Source: Sphingomonas phyllosphaerae 5.2
GTDB taxonomy: Bacteria; Pseudomonadota; Alphaproteobacteria; Sphingomonadales; Sphingomonadaceae
Assembly (NCBI RefSeq): GCF_000419605.1
Contig: NZ_ATTI01000001.1
Span: forward strand, 1,339,501 to 1,403,500
Reading direction: 5' to 3'
DNA: 64,000 nucleotides
Shown piece after piece: positions 26,215-34,612 of this stretch. Within the stretch, counting starts at the first letter, position 1; every line of letters starts with the position of its first letter. Made by a program: the position numbers and the translations under genes. Under the pieces are notes generated by a model, which worked only from the letters and a program-made list of their open reading frames with translations, had not been told where the DNA came from and searched no databases.

Positions 26215-26667
26215 ATGAGCTGGGATCCGATCGCCACGACGCGCTACTTGCTGGAGACGCGTACGATCGCCGGACATGGCGGGCGGCTTGGCCAGCGATA
26301 TCATGCGCATGGCGACGACTGGATCGAGGTTGCGCAGCCGTGGAGCGAGGAACTGGTCGGCGACGAGGAGACCGGCGTGATCGCGTCGGGGCCGATCATC
26401 GCGCTGATGGATGTCGCGACCAGCCTGGCGGTTTGGCACCGCCTGCGCACGTTGGTGGCGCACGCGACGCTGGATCTGCGGATCGACTATTTGCGCCCGG
26501 CGCGCCCGCACCGAACCGTGATCGGCCGCGGCGAGTGCCTGCGGGTCGCGCGTTCGATCGCATTTACGCGCGGTATCGCGCACGACGGTGACGTGAACGA
26601 CCCCGTTGCGCACGTCGCGGCGACGTTCATGGTGACGACCGATCGCTATCCGCGGGTGGCGGCGTGA
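26215..26667 (+). CDS. PaaI-type hotdog thioesterase
   Basis: A 150-residue acyl-CoA thioesterase-like protein of the PaaI/YbgC hotdog fold. GVIASGPIIALMDVATSLAVW carries the helix with the catalytic aspartate (LMD), and LDLRIDYLRPA and a C-terminal VAHVAATFMVT strand complete the fold. The substrate is unknown; family members clear aromatic or short acyl-CoAs. The start ATG at 26215 has a weak upstream GGGCGG. The stop overlaps the next start as GTGA. It heads a three-gene operon and is divergent from the peptide operon. Confidence 0.85.
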   Translation: MSWDPIATTRYLLETRTIAGHGGRLGQRYHAHGDDWIEVAQPWSEELVGDEETGVIASGPIIALMDVATSLAVWHRLRTLVAHATLDLRIDYLRPARPHRTVIGRGECLRVARSIAFTRGIAHDGDVNDPVAHVAATFMVTTDRYPRVAA

Positions 26668-27050
26668 TCCTGCCGCCATACGCGCGGCTGCTGGGCGTCG
26701 CGGTCGAGATGGTCGGCGACGGGCCCGAGATCGTGATGCCGTTCGGGCAGCACGTCGTCGGGCGGCCCGGCTATCTGCAAGGCGGCGCGATCGCGGGGCT
26801 GCTGGAGGTCGCGGCGGTGGCGGCGCTGCGCCATGCGCTGGCGGGCGAGGAGGGGCCGCCCGTCAAGCCCGTCAACGCCACCGTCGACTTCATCCGCGGT
26901 GGACGCGATCGCACGACGCGCGCGGCCGGCACGATCACGCGGCTGAGCGCGCGCATCGCGACCGTCACAGCCATCGCGTGGCAGGACGATCGCGCGCGCC
27001 CGATCGCGAGCGCGCGGATGAATTACCTGATCGAGCGCGGCGCGGCGTGA
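26664..27050 (+). CDS. PaaI-type hotdog thioesterase, second copy
   Basis: A 128-residue hotdog protein starting at a GTG that overlaps the previous stop. YLQGGAIAGLLEVAAVAAL is the catalytic helix with glutamate where the first copy has aspartate; VNATVDFIRGG and VTAIAWQDD follow. Together the two proteins could form a heteromeric thioesterase, since hotdog domains work as dimers, but this is inference. The start codon GTG and tight overlap argue for coupled translation. The next gene overlaps in the same way. Confidence 0.85.
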   Translation: MILPPYARLLGVAVEMVGDGPEIVMPFGQHVVGRPGYLQGGAIAGLLEVAAVAALRHALAGEEGPPVKPVNATVDFIRGGRDRTTRAAGTITRLSARIATVTAIAWQDDRARPIASARMNYLIERGAA

Positions 27051-27682
27051 CCCCGCCGCTCGACCCCGTCGTGCTGCTGCCGGCGTTCGCGCCGTGGCTG
27101 GATGTCGCGGGGCTGGCGGTGTTCGCCGCGTCAGGCGCGCTGGCCGCGGCCAGACGTGCGCAGACGCCGGTGACGCTGGCGTTCTTCGCGCTGATCACCG
27201 GCGTGGGCGGGGGCACGGTGCGCGACCTGCTGATCGGCGCGCCGGTGTTCTGGGTGCATGATTCGCGCGTGGCGGCGGTCTGCCTGTTGATGGCGGCGGT
27301 GATCTGGGTGACGCCGGACCGGTGGTGGCGCGGCGCGGCGCTCGACTGGTTCGATGCGATCGGGCTGGCGGCCTATGCGGTCTATGGCGCGGCCAAGGCG
27401 CTGGGATATGGCGTGCCGCCGCTGCCTGCGGCGTTGATGGGGGTCATGACGGGGTGCGTCGGCGGGATCATCCGCGACGTGCTGGCGGGCGAGCCGTCGA
27501 TCCTGATGCGACCGGAACTGTACGTGACCGCGGCGGCGCTGGCGGCGGGATGCTACGTGGGGCTGCGCGAGCTGGGCATGGTGCCGTGGCACGCCGCAGT
27601 GATCGCGGCGCTGGCGGGGTTCGCACTGCGATCGGCGGCGATCCGCTTCAAGCTGGCGTTACCGGCGTATGGCGAGCGGTGA
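27047..27682 (+). CDS. Trimeric intracellular cation (TRIC) channel family protein
   Basis: A 211-residue inner-membrane protein of the UPF0126/YadS family, whose members form trimeric cation channels. Two half-repeats carry the signature TGVGGGTVRDLLIGAPVFW and TGCVGGIIRDVLAGEPSIL, with six to seven membrane helices. The GTG start at 27047 overlaps the thioesterase stop (GTGA). A glycine channel or importer role reported for some relatives cannot be ruled out. It is the last gene of the operon. Confidence 0.9.
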   Translation: MTPPLDPVVLLPAFAPWLDVAGLAVFAASGALAAARRAQTPVTLAFFALITGVGGGTVRDLLIGAPVFWVHDSRVAAVCLLMAAVIWVTPDRWWRGAALDWFDAIGLAAYAVYGAAKALGYGVPPLPAALMGVMTGCVGGIIRDVLAGEPSILMRPELYVTAAALAAGCYVGLRELGMVPWHAAVIAALAGFALRSAAIRFKLALPAYGER

Positions 27683-28101
27683 TATCGTGGGCGCTTGATC
27701 CTTCCGCGCGGGTGGCATCCGGATTGGCGGCGGCGCGGGGAACGTCCCGGGAGCGGTGAGATCAGGTTGGTACATCGTTGCGCGCGCAGCGAAGCGGTCC
27801 AGTGCCGGAGCAGGACGCCCTAAATTGCTTCGCTGCGCTCGCAATGACAGGCGCCCGAGCCGAGCCCGGAGCGGCGATGTGGACGTGATGCACCTTGGAC
27901 GAGGTGCCCCGCGCGGTTTCCGAACACGCTGCACCACCGTCATCGCGCTTAGACTAGAGCGCGCCCGCTGCGCGGCGGGGTGATTTCGGCCCGCCGCGGC
28001 GTTGCTCCCCGGTTACGATGCCCAAGCATCGCGCAAACCTCGCGCCTTGCGGCGGATCGAAATCCCCCCGTGCCGATGACGCCACACGATCGGAAACCGC
28101 T
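27683..28101. other. Intergenic region with REP-like pair
   Basis: 419 bases between the TRIC-channel gene and the convergent cysH. It contains a REP-like pair at 27773-27851. Otherwise nothing gene-like is seen, and no U-tailed terminator is apparent for either flanking operon. Confidence 0.5.
27773..27851. repeat. REP-like inverted repeat pair
   Basis: A diverged forward arm at 27773-27800 (ATCGTTGCGCGCGCAGCGAA) and a well-conserved reverse arm at 27822-27851 (ATTGCTTCGCTGCGCTCGCA). Same family as the copies at 1342, 6402, 42626 and 61409. Confidence 0.65.
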
Positions 28102-28860
28102 CTAGAACGCCGGTTCCTCGCCGGGCTTCTCCGCAACGTGGATCCCGCATTCCACTTTGTCCCAGCCGCGCCAGCGGCCGGCGCGGGGGTCTTCGCCGGG
28201 ACGGACCTTCGAGGTGCACGGCGCGCAGCCGATCGAAAGATAGCCTTGCGCCTCCAGCGGATGGCGCGGCAGATCATGCTCGGCGAAATAGCCGTCGAGC
28301 TTTTCCTTCGACCAGTCCGCCAGTGGATTGATCTTCAGCCGGCCTTCGTCTTCCTCGAAGCGCGGGAGCGCCATGCGGGTTTTCGCCTGGAAGCCCTTGC
28401 GGCCCGAGATCCACGCCTGGAACGGCAGCAGCGCGCGGCGCAGCGGCTCGACCTTGCGCATCTCGCAGCAGCCGTCCGGGTCGTAGGACCAGCGCAATCC
28501 CTTTTCGTCGCGCAGGCGCAGCAGCCGCGGGTCGGGACGGAACACGCGCAGATCGGTGAGGCCGAGCCGTTCCGACACCTCGTCGCGATAGGCGAGGGTC
28601 TCGCCGAACATCTTTTGCGTGTTGGTGAAGATCACCGGCACGTCGCGATCGACCTGCGCCACCATGTGGAGCAGCACCGCCGATTCCGCGCCGAACGACG
28701 ATACGGCGGCGATCCGCCCGCGCAGCTCGCCGGCGAGCAGTTCGCGCAGCATGTCAGGCGCGTCCACGCCTTCGAACCGTGCCTGCATCGCGGCGGCATC
28801 GGCGACGGTGAAGGCGGGGCGGACGTCGATGATGTCCAGATCGTGCGCGGGCTCACCCAT
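28102..28860 (-). CDS. cysH: Adenylyl-sulfate (APS/PAPS) reductase
   Basis: Reduces activated sulfate to sulfite for cysteine synthesis. It is 252 residues; the start ATG at 28860 lies inside the end of the DUF934 gene (eight-base overlap). AVSSFGAESAVLLH is the nucleotide-binding segment, and C-terminal ECGIHV carries the reactive cysteine. The pairs DGCCEMRKVEPL and CAPCTSKV are the four cysteines of an iron-sulfur cluster, which marks the APS-using rather than the PAPS-using type. It is the last gene of the siroheme/sulfite operon. Confidence 0.93.
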   Translation of the reverse strand: MGEPAHDLDIIDVRPAFTVADAAAMQARFEGVDAPDMLRELLAGELRGRIAAVSSFGAESAVLLHMVAQVDRDVPVIFTNTQKMFGETLAYRDEVSERLGLTDLRVFRPDPRLLRLRDEKGLRWSYDPDGCCEMRKVEPLRRALLPFQAWISGRKGFQAKTRMALPRFEEDEGRLKINPLADWSKEKLDGYFAEHDLPRHPLEAQGYLSIGCAPCTSKVRPGEDPRAGRWRGWDKVECGIHVAEKPGEEPAF

Positions 28861-29314
28861 GACGCAATTTCCAGATCGGGACGGCGGCGTCGGCAGCCTT
28901 TTGGTAGACGTGGTCGTAGCGTTCCAGCGACCGGCGCAGCACGACGGGATCGACCGCCGCGCGTGGCGCGAAGCTGTCGAAGCCGCAGCGACGCATGAGC
29001 GGGATCTGATCGACCAGCACGTCGCCCTCGGCGCGGAGTTCGCCGACATAGCCGGCCTCGCGCAGCACGCGCGCCGCCGAATAGCCGCGTCCGTCGCGGG
29101 AGCTGGGAAAGGACACCTCGACCAGTGCGATCCGGCCCAGCATCGGAATCAGTGCGCGCGCATCGTCGCCGGGCTCGACCCGGACGGCGGTGGCGTTCGA
29201 CTGCCCGGCGAGGAAGGCGTCCAGCGTCACGGCCGGTTCCTCGTGCGCAGCCTCGTCGCGGAAGCGCAGGTGCGCGCGGTCGTCGATCACGTCGACCTCG
29301 AATGCGTCAACCAT
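28853..29314 (-). CDS. DUF934 family protein of the sulfite-reductase operon
   Basis: A 153-residue protein of a family regularly found between cysI and cysH in alphaproteobacteria. The start at 29314 (MVDAFEVDVIDDRAHLRF) overlaps the end of cysI by eight bases. Typical blocks are VEVSFPSSRDGRGYSAARVLRE-like residues in the middle and DQIPLMRRCGFDSF near residue 110. Its role in sulfite reduction is not established; an electron-transfer or assembly role is often guessed. Both ends overlap neighbours, so it is firmly part of the operon. Confidence 0.9.
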   Translation of the reverse strand: MVDAFEVDVIDDRAHLRFRDEAAHEEPAVTLDAFLAGQSNATAVRVEPGDDARALIPMLGRIALVEVSFPSSRDGRGYSAARVLREAGYVGELRAEGDVLVDQIPLMRRCGFDSFAPRAAVDPVVLRRSLERYDHVYQKAADAAVPIWKLRHG

Positions 29315-30938
29315 AGATCGCTTCCTTGAACGGCTGCATGCCGACGCGCCGGTAGGTGTCGACGAAGCGCTCGCCGGTGTCGCGCAGGCGGACATAGGTG
29401 TCGGTGACGCGCTCGATCGCGTCGACCACGCCGTCCTCGTCGAAGCCGGGGCCGGTGATCTTGCCGAGCGACACGTCCTCCGCACCGGACCCGCCGAGGA
29501 GCAGCTGGAAGTTCTCCGTGCCCTTCCGGTCGACGCCGAGGATGCCGATGTGCCCGGCATGATGATGGCCGCATGCGTTGATGCAGCCGCTGATCTTCAG
29601 TTTCAGCTCGCCGAGGTCGCGCTGCCGGTCGAGATCGGCGAAGCGGCGGCCGATCTTCTGCGCGAGCGGGATCGAGCGCGCGTTGGCGAGCGCGCAATAA
29701 TCGAGCCCGGGGCAAGCGATGATGTCGCTGATCAGGTCGAGGTTCGCGTCGGCGAGCCCGGCCGCCGCCAACGCTTCCCACACCGCCTTCAGGTCGGCGA
29801 CGCGGACATGCGGCAGGACGATGTTCTGCGCATGGGTGACGCGCAACTCGTCGAAGCTGTAGCGTTCAGCGAGATCGGCCATGACGTCGATCTGCTCGGC
29901 CGAGGCGTCACCGGGGATGCCGCCGATCGGCTTCAGCGAAATGGTGACGATCGCGTGGCCGGGTTGCTTGTGCGGCTTCACGTTCTGATCGAGCCACACC
30001 GCGAAGTCCGGATCGCTGCGGTCCGCGACCGTGCCGTCGTCGGCGGCGAAGGCGGGCGCCGCGAACATCGCGGTGATGCGCGCGAGTTCGGCGGCGGGGG
30101 GATCGATGCCGAGTTGCTTGACGGCGGCGAATTCCTCCTCGACCTCGGCGCGATACTTGTCCGCGCCGAGTTCGTGGATCAGGATCTTGATCCGCGCCTT
30201 GTAGATATTGTCGCGGCGGCCGTAGCGATTGTAGACGCGCAGGCACGCCTCCAGATAGCTCATCAGCTCATCGGCGGCGACGAAGTCCTTGATCTCGGGT
30301 GCGATCATCGGCGTACGGCCCATGCCGCCGCCCACGAACACTCTCGCCCCCAGGACGCCGTCCCGTTCGATCAGTTGCAGGCCGATGTCGTGGAGGCGCA
30401 TCGCGGCGCGATCCTCGTCGGCGGCGATCACCGCGATCTTGAACTTGCGCGGCAGGTAACTGAATTCGGGGTGGAACGTGCTCCACTGGCGCAGCAGCTC
30501 GGCCCACGGGCGCGGATCGGTGACCTCGTCGGCGGCGGCGCCGGCGAACTGGTCGGAGCTGATGTTGCGGATGCAATTGCCGCTGGTCTGGATGGCGTGC
30601 ATCTCGACCGTCGCCAGTTCGGCGAGAATGTCGGCGGCGTCCTCCAGCTTGATCCAATTGTACTGGATGTTCTGGCGGGTGGTGAAATGGCCGTAACCAC
30701 GGTCGTACTTGCGCGCGACATGCGCGAGCATCCGCATCTGGCGGCTGTCGAGCGTGCCATAGGGCACCGCGACGCGCAGCATGTAGGCGTGGAGTTGCAG
30801 GTACAGCCCGTTCATCAGCCGCAGCGGCTTGAACTGGTCCTCGGTCAACTCGCCCGCAAGCCGCCGGCGGCACTGGTCGCGGAATTCATCGACGCGGGCG
30901 TCGACGATCGACTGGTCGTATTCGTCGTACTTGTACAT
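29307..30938 (-). CDS. cysI: Sulfite reductase (nitrite/sulfite reductase hemoprotein)
   Basis: A 543-residue siroheme and iron-sulfur enzyme that reduces sulfite to sulfide. It has two ferredoxin-like half-domains; HFTTRQNIQYNWIKLED and TSGNCIRNISSD bind siroheme, and the cluster cysteines are in CPGLDYCALANARS and SGCINACGHHH. The genomic context of cysH and DUF934 favours sulfite over nitrite as substrate. The electron donor is probably ferredoxin or a flavoprotein elsewhere, because no cysJ is adjacent. It follows DUF2849 by about 40 bases. Confidence 0.93.
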   Translation of the reverse strand: MYKYDEYDQSIVDARVDEFRDQCRRRLAGELTEDQFKPLRLMNGLYLQLHAYMLRVAVPYGTLDSRQMRMLAHVARKYDRGYGHFTTRQNIQYNWIKLEDAADILAELATVEMHAIQTSGNCIRNISSDQFAGAAADEVTDPRPWAELLRQWSTFHPEFSYLPRKFKIAVIAADEDRAAMRLHDIGLQLIERDGVLGARVFVGGGMGRTPMIAPEIKDFVAADELMSYLEACLRVYNRYGRRDNIYKARIKILIHELGADKYRAEVEEEFAAVKQLGIDPPAAELARITAMFAAPAFAADDGTVADRSDPDFAVWLDQNVKPHKQPGHAIVTISLKPIGGIPGDASAEQIDVMADLAERYSFDELRVTHAQNIVLPHVRVADLKAVWEALAAAGLADANLDLISDIIACPGLDYCALANARSIPLAQKIGRRFADLDRQRDLGELKLKISGCINACGHHHAGHIGILGVDRKGTENFQLLLGGSGAEDVSLGKITGPGFDEDGVVDAIERVTDTYVRLRDTGERFVDTYRRVGMQPFKEAIYG

Positions 30939-30977
30939 CGTTTCATCCTCGATCCCCGCAGCCGCTGCGGGGAAGGG

Positions 30978-31274
30978 TCAGATCACCCAGTCGCCGGCAT
31001 GCGGGTCGGCGGGCTTCAGCGTCAGGTCGGGGCGCACCGTGGGGCCGAGCGCCCGGATGCGGTCCTTGATATGGGCGGGGCGGGGGCCGTCGGGGGTCTC
31101 GCTCGCCTCGATCACATAGGGCACGTTGACGCGGCGCGCGGCTTCTTCTTCACGCGCGATCGACTCGGCACGATCGCCGGCGTCGCGCGCCTCGGCGATA
31201 TGGCGGGTCCAGCCGCGGCCGGTCCACCACACCACGTCGCCGGTCGCCAGATCGTTGCCGGTCACCAGCTTCAT
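30978..31274 (-). CDS. DUF2849 family protein of the sulfite-reductase operon
   Basis: A 98-residue protein starting MKLVTGNDLATGDVVWWTG. Members of this family lie next to sulfite reductase genes in many alphaproteobacteria and have no known function. A compact beta-rich N-terminus with GRGWTRHI is followed by a helix rich in Glu/Arg and a proline-containing C-terminus. Its start overlaps the cobA stop as ATGA, tying it to siroheme synthesis. Confidence 0.9.
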   Translation of the reverse strand: MKLVTGNDLATGDVVWWTGRGWTRHIAEARDAGDRAESIAREEEAARRVNVPYVIEASETPDGPRPAHIKDRIRALGPTVRPDLTLKPADPHAGDWVI

Positions 31275-32059
31275 GCCATCTGCTCCGCTACCTGCGCATA
31301 GCCTGCCAGCCGGTCCTGCGCGTCGGACAGGTCGACGACCTCGCCGACGACGATGATCGCCGGGCTGGCGACCCGTTCACGCGCGACCATCGCCCCGAGA
31401 TCGGCGAGCAACGTCTTGAGCGCGCGATGGCCGGGCAGCGTGCCCTTTTCCAGCACCGCGACGGGCATGTCGGGGGCGACGCCGTCGGCGATCAGCTTGT
31501 CGGCGATCGCCTCCGCAGTGGCGACGCCCATGTAGATCACCAGCGTGCGGCCCTGCCCGGCGAGGCCCGACCAGTCCTGATCGGTCAGCCCCTTGCACTG
31601 GCCGGCGACGAAGCTGACCGCCGAGCTGTGGTCGCGGTGGGTGAGCGGCAACATCGCCTCCGCCGCACAGCCGAGCGCGGCCGAGACGCCGGGAATGACC
31701 TCGACCAGCAGCCCGGCGGCGCGGACCGCCTCGACCTCCTCGCCGCCGCGCCCGAAGATGAACGGATCGCCGCCCTTCAGGCGGACCACGATGCTGCCGG
31801 CCTTGACGTGCGCGACGATCAGCGCGTTGATCGCCTCCTGCGGCAGCGTGTGGCGCGCGCGGCGCTTCGCGACCGAGATGCGATGCGCCGCGGGCGGGGC
31901 GAGATCGAGCACGCGCGGGTCGATCAACCCGTCGTGCACCACCACATCGGCGCCGCGCAGCGCCTCCACCGCACGGACGGTGAGCAGGCCGGGATCGCCC
32001 GGGCCGGCACCGACGAGGATGACGCGGCCGCGCGCGTCGGGATCGAGAAGCGTCGCCAT
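31271..32059 (-). CDS. cobA: Uroporphyrinogen-III C-methyltransferase (SUMT)
   Basis: Methylates uroporphyrinogen III twice using S-adenosylmethionine to give precorrin-2, on the way to siroheme for CysI. The start is set at the ATG at 32059, giving 262 residues; an in-frame extension to 32146 is proline-rich and unlikely. Motifs are VGAGPGDPGLLT near the N-terminus and VRLKGGDPFIFGRGGEE. It lacks the CysG N-terminal dehydrogenase/chelatase, so those steps must be elsewhere. It is the first gene of cobA-DUF2849-cysI-DUF934-cysH. The symbol cysG would imply the fused protein, which this is not. Confidence 0.92.
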   Translation of the reverse strand: MATLLDPDARGRVILVGAGPGDPGLLTVRAVEALRGADVVVHDGLIDPRVLDLAPPAAHRISVAKRRARHTLPQEAINALIVAHVKAGSIVVRLKGGDPFIFGRGGEEVEAVRAAGLLVEVIPGVSAALGCAAEAMLPLTHRDHSSAVSFVAGQCKGLTDQDWSGLAGQGRTLVIYMGVATAEAIADKLIADGVAPDMPVAVLEKGTLPGHRALKTLLADLGAMVARERVASPAIIVVGEVVDLSDAQDRLAGYAQVAEQMA

Positions 32060-32218
32060 GATGCGATCGCAGATGGGCGAGTGCGCGATGGCGCGCAATC
32101 GAGCGATGCTTGGCGGGGGCGTAGGATTGGTTTGCGGGGGCGTCATCCCCGGCTTGCTCCGTCGTCCCCGCGGAGGTTCTCGCTTGCCGCCTTTATGACA
32201 CCGGCGAGGTATGACGGG

Positions 32219-33133
32219 TCAGTGCCTTGCGGCGTGCACCTTGTGCATGACCAGCGCGATCACCCCGCCGACGATCAGACCGACCACGCCGGCAATCGCC
32301 GCGCTTACCAGCCAGCCGAGCGCGCCGCCGCCGACGCCCTCGGCGAGGTGGTGGACGAACTCGGCCGGGCCGGGCAGGCCGACTTCGGCGACGTTGTGGA
32401 TCAGCAGGTCACCGCCGACCCAGATCATCGCCGCGGTGCCGATCACGGTCAGCGCACGCATCAGCACCGGCACGCCCTTCACCAGCCCGCGCCCGACCGC
32501 CTGCGCCACCGCCGACGGGCGCCTGGCGAGATAGAGCCCGACATCGTCCGCCTTCACGATCAGCGCGACGACGCCGTAGACGCCGGCGGTGATCGCGATC
32601 GCGACGAGCGCCAGCGTCACCGCCTGCGTCAGGAGCGGCCGGTCGGCGACTTCGCGCAGCGCGATCACCATGATCTCCGCGGACAGGATGAAGTCGGTGC
32701 GGATCGCGCCCGAGACCTTCTGCTTCTCCAGCGCGACCGGATCGGTGACGGCCGCTTCCTCGACCTCGGCATGGCCGCCGGACACCGCCTCGATGACCTT
32801 CTCGGCGCCCTCGAAGCACAGGAACGCGCCGCCCAGCATCAGCAACGGCGCGAGCGCCCATGGCGCCACCGCACTCAGGATCAGCGCGGCGGGAAGCAGG
32901 AAGAGCAGCTTGTTGCGGATCGAACCCAGCGCGATCTTGCCGATGATCGGCAATTCGCGCTTCGGCGACAGGCCGACGACGTAACGCGGGGTGACGGCTG
33001 TGTCGTCGATGACGACGCCGGCCGCCTTCGTCCCCGCCTTGGCCGCGGCGGCGCCGACGTCATCGAGCGACGCCGCGGCGAGCCGGGTGAGGCCGGCGAT
33101 GTCGTCCAGCAATGCGACCAGTCCGGATGCCAT
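32219..33133 (-). CDS. DUF808 family membrane protein
   Basis: A 304-residue inner-membrane protein of the YedI/DUF808 family. The start at 33133 (MASGLVALLDDIAGLTRL) follows AAGGA. Four to six hydrophobic segments are seen, among them LLFLLPAALILSAVAPW and ALVAIAITAGVYGVVALIV; VVIDDTAVTPRYVVGL and FEGAEKVIE are family blocks. Function is unknown. It lies 23 bases downstream of astD's stop side on the same strand, so the two could share a transcript. Confidence 0.9.
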   Translation of the reverse strand: MASGLVALLDDIAGLTRLAAASLDDVGAAAAKAGTKAAGVVIDDTAVTPRYVVGLSPKRELPIIGKIALGSIRNKLLFLLPAALILSAVAPWALAPLLMLGGAFLCFEGAEKVIEAVSGGHAEVEEAAVTDPVALEKQKVSGAIRTDFILSAEIMVIALREVADRPLLTQAVTLALVAIAITAGVYGVVALIVKADDVGLYLARRPSAVAQAVGRGLVKGVPVLMRALTVIGTAAMIWVGGDLLIHNVAEVGLPGPAEFVHHLAEGVGGGALGWLVSAAIAGVVGLIVGGVIALVMHKVHAARH

Positions 33134-33156
33134 GAAACGTCCTTGGAAAAAGAGGA

Positions 33157-34566
33157 TCAGCCGTCGGTCAGGCCGATGCCGATCGTCGCGCGCGCGGCCT
33201 CGGCTTCGTTGGAGACGACCGGATAGGCGCAATAATCGGCGGCGTAGAAGGCGCTGGGGCGGTGGTTGCCCGACCAGCCGATGCCGCCGAACGGTGCCGC
33301 GGAAGACGCGCCGTTGGTCGGACGGTTCCAGTTGACGATGCCGGCGCGCGCACCGGCCCAGAAACGGTCGAACAGCGCCGGCGTCTGGCTGATGAGCGAG
33401 GCCGACAGGCCGTAGCGGGTGTTGTTGGCCTCGGCGATCGCCGCGTCGAAATCGTCGGCGCGGACGACCTGCAGCAACGGGCCGAACAGCTCGATGTCGG
33501 GACGCTCGCCGGCGTCGGTGACGTCGATGATGCCGGGGGTGACGAACGGAAGATCCTCGACCGGTCGCGCCATATGCTGGATGGGGCGGCCGCCCTTCAT
33601 CATCAACGCCAGGAAGCTTTCGGTCAGCCCGTCCGCCGCCTCGTTGTCGATGACGGGGCCCATGAACGGCTGCGGATCGTCGTGCGGCGCGCCGACGATC
33701 AGCCGGCGGGTCAGCCGCGCGAGTTCGTCGAGCAGCGGTTCCGCCAGCGTGTCCTGCACGATCAGCCGGCGCGCGGCGGTGCAGCGCTGCCCGGCGGTGG
33801 TGAAGGCGGACTGCACGATCAGCACCGCAGCGGCGTGCAGGTCAGGCGTGTCCCACACCACGATCGGATTGTTGCCGCCCATCTCGAGTGCGAGGATCTT
33901 CTCGGGCTTTTCCGCGAAGGCGCGGTTCAGCGCGATGCCGGTGCGCGCCGAGCCGGTGAAGAGCAGCCCGTCGATCCCGTCATGCGCGGCGAGCGCGCGC
34001 CCTTCGGTCGGGCCGCCGATCACCAGCCGCACCGTTTCGGGCGGGACGCCGGCGGCATGGAAGCAGTCGACCAGGAACGCGCCGGTCGCGGGCGTCTTTT
34101 CAGAGGGTTTGAAGACGACCGAATTGCCCGCGATCAGCGCAGGCACGATGTGGCCGTTGGGCAAGTGGGCGGGGAAATTGTACGGGCCGAGCACCGCGAG
34201 CACGCCGTGCGGCTTGTGACGGACCGCCATGCGCGTGTTCATCGGCGCGTCGAGCCGACGCTGCGCGGTACGTTCGGCATAGGCCGAGATCGAGATGTCG
34301 ACCTTCGCGGCGACGGTGTCGACCTCCGTACGGGCCTCCCAGAGCGGCTTGCCTGTCTCGCGCGCGATCAGATCCGCGAAGGCGTCGGAGCGTTGACGGA
34401 CGACGTTCGCGAAGCGCCGCAGCGCCTCCATCCGGAACGACAGCGACTTCGCCGCCCACGGCACGAAGCCGTCGCGTGCCGCGGCGACCTCCGCATCGAC
34501 GTCGCTCGTCGCGGCACGCCACAATTCCACGCCGGTCGCGGGTTCGAAGGAAATCAGCTCAGCCAT
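33157..34566 (-). CDS. astD: Succinylglutamic semialdehyde dehydrogenase
   Basis: An aldehyde dehydrogenase of 469 residues that oxidises N-succinylglutamate semialdehyde in arginine succinyltransferase degradation. The catalytic glutamate is in ALEMGGNNPIVVWD and the catalytic cysteine in TTAGQRCTAARRL; GSARTGIALNRAF is the NAD-binding region. The N-terminus FEPATGVELWRAATSDVD and the C-terminal FGGIGWSGNHRPSAFYAADY are AstD-like. Other ast genes are not in the window, so the assignment rests on sequence alone. Aldehyde dehydrogenase family membership is certain; AstD specificity is likely. Confidence 0.9.
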   Translation of the reverse strand: MAELISFEPATGVELWRAATSDVDAEVAAARDGFVPWAAKSLSFRMEALRRFANVVRQRSDAFADLIARETGKPLWEARTEVDTVAAKVDISISAYAERTAQRRLDAPMNTRMAVRHKPHGVLAVLGPYNFPAHLPNGHIVPALIAGNSVVFKPSEKTPATGAFLVDCFHAAGVPPETVRLVIGGPTEGRALAAHDGIDGLLFTGSARTGIALNRAFAEKPEKILALEMGGNNPIVVWDTPDLHAAAVLIVQSAFTTAGQRCTAARRLIVQDTLAEPLLDELARLTRRLIVGAPHDDPQPFMGPVIDNEAADGLTESFLALMMKGGRPIQHMARPVEDLPFVTPGIIDVTDAGERPDIELFGPLLQVVRADDFDAAIAEANNTRYGLSASLISQTPALFDRFWAGARAGIVNWNRPTNGASSAAPFGGIGWSGNHRPSAFYAADYCAYPVVSNEAEAARATIGIGLTDG

Positions 34567-34612
34567 GCGCGTGGTCTTAGCCGTAACATTCGCCGTGGCG
34601 GAAGGGGGATCG

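Noticed and set aside
29190..31301. A 703-codon plus-strand open frame opposite cysI
   Set aside because: Composition is typical of an antisense shadow, and cysI on the other strand has complete siroheme and cluster motifs.
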